From Chara braunii (taxonomy: Eukaryota; Streptophyta; Charophyceae; Charales; Characeae): a DNA stretch of 33,919 bases. The stretch spans positions 1,765,385 through 1,799,303 of the forward strand of contig BFEA01000253.1 in assembly GCA_003427395.1 (NCBI GenBank), written 5' to 3'. Under the pieces are notes generated by a model. The model was not told the DNA's origin. It ran no database searches and worked only from the letters and a program-made list of their open reading frames with translations. Below are positions 29,804-33,919 of this stretch, in pieces (the stretch's first letter is position 1; each line of letters begins with the position of its first letter). The translations under genes and the position numbers were made by a program.

Positions 29804-30266
29804 GGGGCTCGTTCGACACTCTTAGGGCACGTAAAGTCCCCGAGGAATTGTTCGTTCCACCTATCCTCGGGGAATCTGATGCAGTCGGAAAAAAAAAGTG
29901 AAAACACTCCGAAGGAAATTCCTTGGGCCACGAGGATTCCCCAGCCATTTCTTCCTTTTGCCCAAGGGACCTCACGAGGTCCCTTGGGCAAAAGGAATCC
30001 GCGTTTCACGGAGAGGAGCGGGCACATGGGTCGAGCGACTTTACAACCGAGAATCTGGATCGTGGCGGCACCCTATTGGCTGAAGGCCTCAAGCACATTT
30101 GATTTTCTTTTTTCTTTCCTTTTTTCTTTTCTGACATGTCTCGGAGGAAATGTCCTCGGGCGACGTCCCCGAGGACAGGTGGAACGAAGGGCCCAAATTT
30201 CCTTTTGAACCAAAAGGAAATTTTCCTTTTGCCCGAGGATTTCAATAGGAGTGTCGAACGAGCCCC
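29804..30266. mobile_element. 463-bp MITE with 18-bp perfect TIRs
   Basis: GGGGCTCGTTCGACACTC (29804-29821) is exactly inverted at 30249-30266, and TGT flanks both ends (29801-29803, 30267-30269). A 3-bp duplication and a GGGGCTCGTT start recall PIF/Harbinger-Tourist MITEs, though those usually duplicate TTA or TAA. The interior has subterminal inverted blocks (GTTCGTTCCACCT and its complement) and a central hairpin. No transposase. Confidence 0.78.
29954..29995. repeat. Perfect 20-bp-arm hairpin inside the MITE
   Basis: CCTTTTGCCCAAGGGACCTC and its exact complement are separated by only two bases. Confidence 0.95.
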
Positions 30267-30312
30267 TGTAACAGTGTAATTAATTGTTGCGACTCCTGCG
30301 TAGTTTCCCGTT

Positions 30313-30513
30313 ACCACCAGTACTTGGCACAGCTATGAATGCTGAGCCTGGAATGCCCCTGCATGCCAATTTTTGACGAAGCGCCGGGGTACCGTTTTGA
30401 TTTTTTTTTGGCTGGCGCTTCCAGCCATTCTGATCCGGTACCCCGAAGTCCTTAAGGCGCGGTGCGTTAACGGGAAAGCGCCGCGGCCGATAGCTGGGCC
30501 AAGTACTGGTGGT
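30313..30513. mobile_element. 201-bp foldback element with 24-bp TIRs
   Basis: ACCACCAGTACTTGGC (from 30313, 24 bases) is inverted at 30490-30513 with one mismatch. A second copy of the left end, with about 30 further related bases, starts at 30516 immediately beyond the right end. GGTACCG and its inverse near 30388 and 30437 add an inner stem. The target duplication is unclear (TTA/TTT). Confidence 0.65.
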
Positions 30514-30540
30514 TTAAACCACCAGTACTTGGCCCAGCTA
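30491..30540. repeat. 50-bp perfect palindrome
   Basis: TAGCTGGGCCAAGTACTGGT plus GGTTT is followed immediately by its exact complement, with GTTTAAAC at the centre. It marks the head-to-head meeting of two element ends. Confidence 0.97.
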
Positions 30541-30943
30541 TTGAAGCCGAGCCTGAATATGCCCTGCGCACCTAGCAAGATTTTCAGGACCGGCCGGTCA
30601 CCCGGGCGTGACGCCCAGGATACCTGGGCATGGGGGAATTGAAAAAAAAAAAGCAACAACAACAAACAAAATTGGCGGTGGTTTTTTTCGCACTCTCCGA
30701 GAGGAGCCCAAATCCGGCCTCTGTGGAGGGGGGGGGAAGGGAGTATAAATGAATTTTAAAGGGGCTAAGGGGGTTTAAAGGGGGGTGCCTTAGTGTTATT
30801 TGGTTATTTTCTCTTTTATCTTCAGTTCCATGAGGATTTTTTTATTATTATTATTTCTTTTTAAGAAAAGAACGCCCCCTCCAGTGATAGTGGTGCTGGT
30901 AAGAGCAGGCACCACTAGCTTCTGGGGAGAGGCTCCGTGAGGG
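30541..30943. other. Non-coding segment
   Basis: Partial copy of the foldback repeat at its start, then an A-run, a G-run (30727-30735) and a short TTA repeat (30840-30855). No gene seen. Confidence 0.4.
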
Positions 30944-31461
30944 AGGGCCTCGCCACACAGCCTTTCGAATGAAGGCGTTTTCCGAAAGGTGTCAGACTAT
31001 TTTCGAAAGGCGGCTCGTAGAAAGGAACCCCTTCCCTCGCCACACAGACTTTCGACACACTGAGGCCTTTCTATATGCACATTAGGGCCTGGCTCCACTG
31101 CTCTTGACGCGTGCAAAATGAGAGTGTGAATCTTTGCCGAGAACATGGAAAGATACACCGCCATAATTTTTGTCTTTGTGCATTTGGAGAGTAGTGGAGC
31201 CAGGCCCTTGGAATAGCCCTTTTTTCTTTTTTCTTTTTTTTGTCAATCTACCGTTTCAAGTGGGCCTTTTCACAAGACCACTCAAGGTCTTTCGAGGAAA
31301 CCCTCGTGACAGGCGGGAGGATCTCATCTCGTCAAAATGGCTTTCGACGCCGGCGAACCTGACACCTTTTGAAACTTGTTCGAAAGAACTTGTTTTGAAA
31401 GGCTGTGTGGCGAAGACACAACATCGATTTCGCGCATTTCAAAAGCCTGTGTGGCGAGCCC
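30944..31461. mobile_element. Nested inverted-repeat elements, CTTTCGAAA type
   Basis: Left-type ends CTCGCCACACAG..CTTTCGA occur at 30944 and about 31034. Right-type ends, CTGTGTGGCGA preceded by AAAGC/AAGG, occur at about 31400 and 31447. This fits one element inside another. CTTTCGAA and TTTCGAAAG-like words recur inside. The 125-bp MITE 31084-31208 is nested in turn. Confidence 0.55.
31084..31208. mobile_element. 125-bp MITE
   Basis: AGGGCCTGGCTCCACTGCTC (31084, 21-bp TIR) is inverted at 31188-31208 with one mismatch. The TIR resembles the AGGGCCTCGCCACACCACTCT ends at 28396. No coding capacity; target duplication not resolved. Confidence 0.78.
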
Positions 31462-31498
31462 AGATTTTTTTTTTTTTTTTTTTTTTTTTGGCGAGCCC
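31453..31498. repeat. T25 run between 9-bp direct repeats
   Basis: GGCGAGCCC at 31453-31461 and 31490-31498 flanks CAGA-free A/T sequence that is almost only T (31465-31489). This could be the remnant of a poly(A) retroposition or an assembly effect. Confidence 0.7.
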
Positions 31499-32544
31499 CG
31501 AATTCCGATGTGACCCTCAGCCAAAACAAAGCAATCGAGAGAACGGCGAAAAGGCGGCGGCGAACAACGGGCAATCTCTAACGCAAGCAGCGCTATTCGA
31601 GTACTGCCTGCATGCTAGGACTTGCTGTTGGAGTGGCGCAGACCTTAGGGTAAGAACGCACGCGCGGGCGTGGGGTGGGATAGTAGTCTACCGTTGGCAA
31701 TACCAAGCCATCGGCCATAGCTGACCTTGGTCGGTTGTTACCGGCAATCCCCGTGTTTTTGAGATAGGAGGGAGACAACAGTGTGGTCGAATACGGGGCA
31801 GGGTTTGCACGCCGCCAACATACCATATATGAAACTTGATCAGCAGCGATAGCCCCCTGGTCTCAGATACGGAGCTGTTGTGTTGCATGCATGCTGTTTT
31901 CAGAATTTTGCCTTCAATCAACGATTCCATCTCCAAAAATGCATCTAATGGCAAGCTTTTTCCTCGTCATGATAGAGGAGAACCTTTGCTGTCTTGTGTT
32001 TTTCATTGCTAGAGTCGTACGTTTTTGGTTGTTTACTGGATGTGGAATTGTTATTCCAAATTTGGTGTGGGATTCATTAGTTTTGTTTCTATACTGTAGT
32101 TTTACGTTTTGGATGTTTTGGTGGTTGCGGAATTACTATTTGCTGTTAGGATTTGTTAATTTTGCTCTCGTTTTTCTTTTTTTGCTGATTCTAGTTTCTT
32201 GAGCGGTAATTGTGTTTTTGTTGTTTATTACAATTACATTCTTAATTGGTGGGATTTGTGTGTCTGTTTAGCCGAGTTAGGCAAACGTTTTTTCAATTTT
32301 GAAGTTCTGCTAGTGGTAGCATGAAGGAATTTCGATCCTTTTCGTGGAATTTTGCTTTTTTTTTTGCTAATTTTAAATCAAGGATCATAGTAGATTGTCG
32401 GTTTCTGTTTTTTGGTTTGTAGAGGTTGGTGCAGTTCCTTTTATGGTTACTTGAGACGTTTTGGGAGTGCTGCCCCGTACAGACCTTGTCATGGTGGGCG
32501 GTGGGGTCTCTTAGGGGGTTGGCACAGATTGAGGGAGTGGTTGC
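31499..32544. other. T-rich non-coding segment
   Basis: No conserved ORF. The + strand is T-rich from about 31890 to 32420. An open frame at 31891-32202 gives only hydrophobic low-complexity residues. It might be an intron or UTR, but I find no exon. Confidence 0.35.
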
Positions 32545-33060
32545 CCTAAATCGCGAGGAGGCGGGTGGGTTTGCAGGGTTTTCTGACCCTAGCCGCGCGG
32601 GTGGTAGGGTTTTCCCACAGGGGAGAAGTTGTTGGATTGGTTTTTGCATGGGGTTGGGATTTTCCTCTGACATCCTGTTTTCTTGATTGGGATTGGAGAG
32701 TGTCTTGATTGGGATTGGAGAGTGTCGCTCCGCGGGTGCTTCATCATGGAGGGCGGTGAAGACTCCATTGCGAGGCGAAATACAAATGAGAGGAGTGGTG
32801 TACCCTGAATCGCGAGGAGGTGGGTGGGTTCTGCGGGGTCTTTGGCCCCTGCCGCGCGGGTGGTAGGGTATTTCCGCAGGTTAGCGAAATTGCCATCATG
32901 GTGGGAGTTGGCAATTTTGGTAGGTGACTGTCGGTGGTGGTGCGATCCGTTCTAAATCGCGAGGAGGTGGGTGGGACTTTGCGGGTTCTGAGTCTGTGGT
33001 TGGGGGCCCGGCGACCCAGACCCCTGCCGTGCGGGAGGTAGGGCGGATACGTAGGGTTTC
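32545..33060 (+). repeat. Three degenerate copies of a G-rich repeat
   Basis: AATCGCGAGGAGG-GGGTGGG occurs at about 32549, 32809 and 32955, each followed by a GCCG-GCGGG-GGTAGGG block (about 32591, 32853, 33026). Copy spacing is uneven (about 260 and 146). Confidence 0.7.
32681..32724 (+). repeat. 22-bp perfect tandem duplication
   Basis: TCTTGATTGGGATTGGAGAG followed by TG, twice in a row. Confidence 0.95.
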
Positions 33061-33203
33061 GTGTCTAACAGAGGATGGAGGATTTCGTTACTGGCATTGT
33101 TTACTTAGGATTTTTGCATATTCTTTTCTTATATTCGTTTTGTTGAGCCTTTTCGATGATGTGAGGGACGCTGGACCCGGTTTCCGGCTTTTATAATTCA
33201 AAA

Positions 33204-33257
33204 GCAGCCGTCGTATGAACCAGGCCGAAGCGCCTGGATCATACGACATTAGGCTGC
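33204..33257. repeat. Imperfect hairpin
   Basis: GCAGCC-GTCGTATGA-CCAGGC pairs with GCCTGG-TCATACGAC-GGCTGC around a GAAG-like loop, about 54 nt. A/T-rich sequence follows. It resembles a small foldback element; a small-RNA precursor is possible but unsupported. Confidence 0.65.
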
Positions 33258-33470
33258 CTGTGTTTGAAAAAAATAATAATAAAAANAAAATAATAATAAT
33301 AATAATATTAAAAAAAAAAAAAGTTGTTTGTATTGCAATTTGACACAACATAGTTCTCTTTCAGGTTTTTTTTTTTTTTTTTTTTTTTGCGCTGGGGCTG
33401 CCCGGGGGTCATGCCTGGACAGTCAGCCTGTTGCCAAACCGGGCGTGACGTTGGGACCCGGGCGCCCGGG

Positions 33471-33660
33471 ATATCTCCCTAGCTGCGTGCCGATTTCTGC
33501 TGAGCCTCCTCCAAAAAATCACGTTTCGTTCATTTTGGGGTACCGGTACTGGTACCCGTTTTGCCCGAAATATCTCCCTAGCTGTGTGCTGATTTCTGCT
33601 GAGTCTCCTCCAAAAAATCACGTTTCGTTCATTTTGGGGTACCGGTACTGGTACCTGTTT
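33471..33660 (+). repeat. 99-bp tandem duplication
   Basis: Units start ATATCTCCCTAGCTG at 33471 and 33570 and end in GGTACCGGTACTGGTACC. They differ at a few positions, mostly C/T. Confidence 0.92.
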
Positions 33661-33825
33661 TTTGGCACCTCGGCCTGGTTTCCACTCCATTCTAACGGCT
33701 GCTTCACATGTCCGTTTGTACGGCATACAGCGGCATCACATCTGTACCTTCCTTTCTTTCCTTTTTCGTTTTTTTTCCTACTATGTTTGACACTATCGGG
33801 TGGGCCTCTTGCTACACTGCCATAC

Positions 33826-33919
<94 letters not shown>
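33826..33919. repeat. (TG)n joined to (AC)n at the window end
   Basis: About 63 bases of TG repeat switch to AC repeat at 33889, giving an inverted dinucleotide pair. Confidence 0.97.

Noticed and set aside
31170-31724. 184-codon ORF at 31170-31724
   Set aside because: It runs through a MITE end and the T25 run (poly-Phe), so it is not a gene.

Overview
The window is a repeat-dominated stretch of a eukaryotic nuclear genome. I found no host protein gene. Two long Ty3/gypsy-type LTR retrotransposons fill bases 1-28380, and the rest is small inverted-repeat transposons, a probable tRNA-derived SINE, hairpins and microsatellites. The primer-binding sites resemble the initiator-tRNA-Met site common in plant retroelements, so a streptophyte is likely. 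A charophyte such as Chara is a guess only; nothing here fixes the species.

Element 1 (+ strand) runs from a 5' LTR cut by the window edge (1-908) to a 3' LTR (9442-12238). Element 2 (- strand) has its 5' LTR at 25975-28380 and its 3' LTR at 13096-15516. They lie tail to tail, about 0.85 kb apart. Both share one unusual gene order: LTR containing a leader ORF (ORF0), PBS, gag with a CCHC knuckle, aspartic protease, RT, RNase H, a PHD-like zinc finger, integrase, then three accessory ORFs (A, B, C). In both, pol ends in an ATGA overlap with ORF-A, ORF-A abuts ORF-B through (TA)ATGA, and ORF-B and ORF-C overlap by about 150 nt in different frames. The elements are clearly diverged, so keeping ORF0 and the A-B-C cassette in both suggests function. 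I recognise no family for ORF0, A, B or C.

Both elements are decayed. Element 1 lacks the gag N-terminus and RNase H and has many in-frame stops; element 2 has a YMGN instead of a YMDD RT box and several frameshifts. Many stops fit CGA/CAG/TGG to stop changes expected from cytosine deamination. Each cassette was later hit by a non-autonomous DNA transposon with 8-bp target duplications (hAT-like): 5869-7331 in ORF-A of element 1 and 15821-17907 in ORF-C of element 2. The second contains a 905-base assembly gap.

Bases 28381-33919 hold a cluster of related foldback/MITE-like repeats (TIR core AGGGCCTCGCCACAC), a 463-bp MITE with 18-bp perfect TIRs, a 125-bp MITE, a 50-bp perfect palindrome, a SINE candidate, degenerate G-rich repeats, a 99-bp tandem duplication and a terminal (TG)n/(AC)n block.
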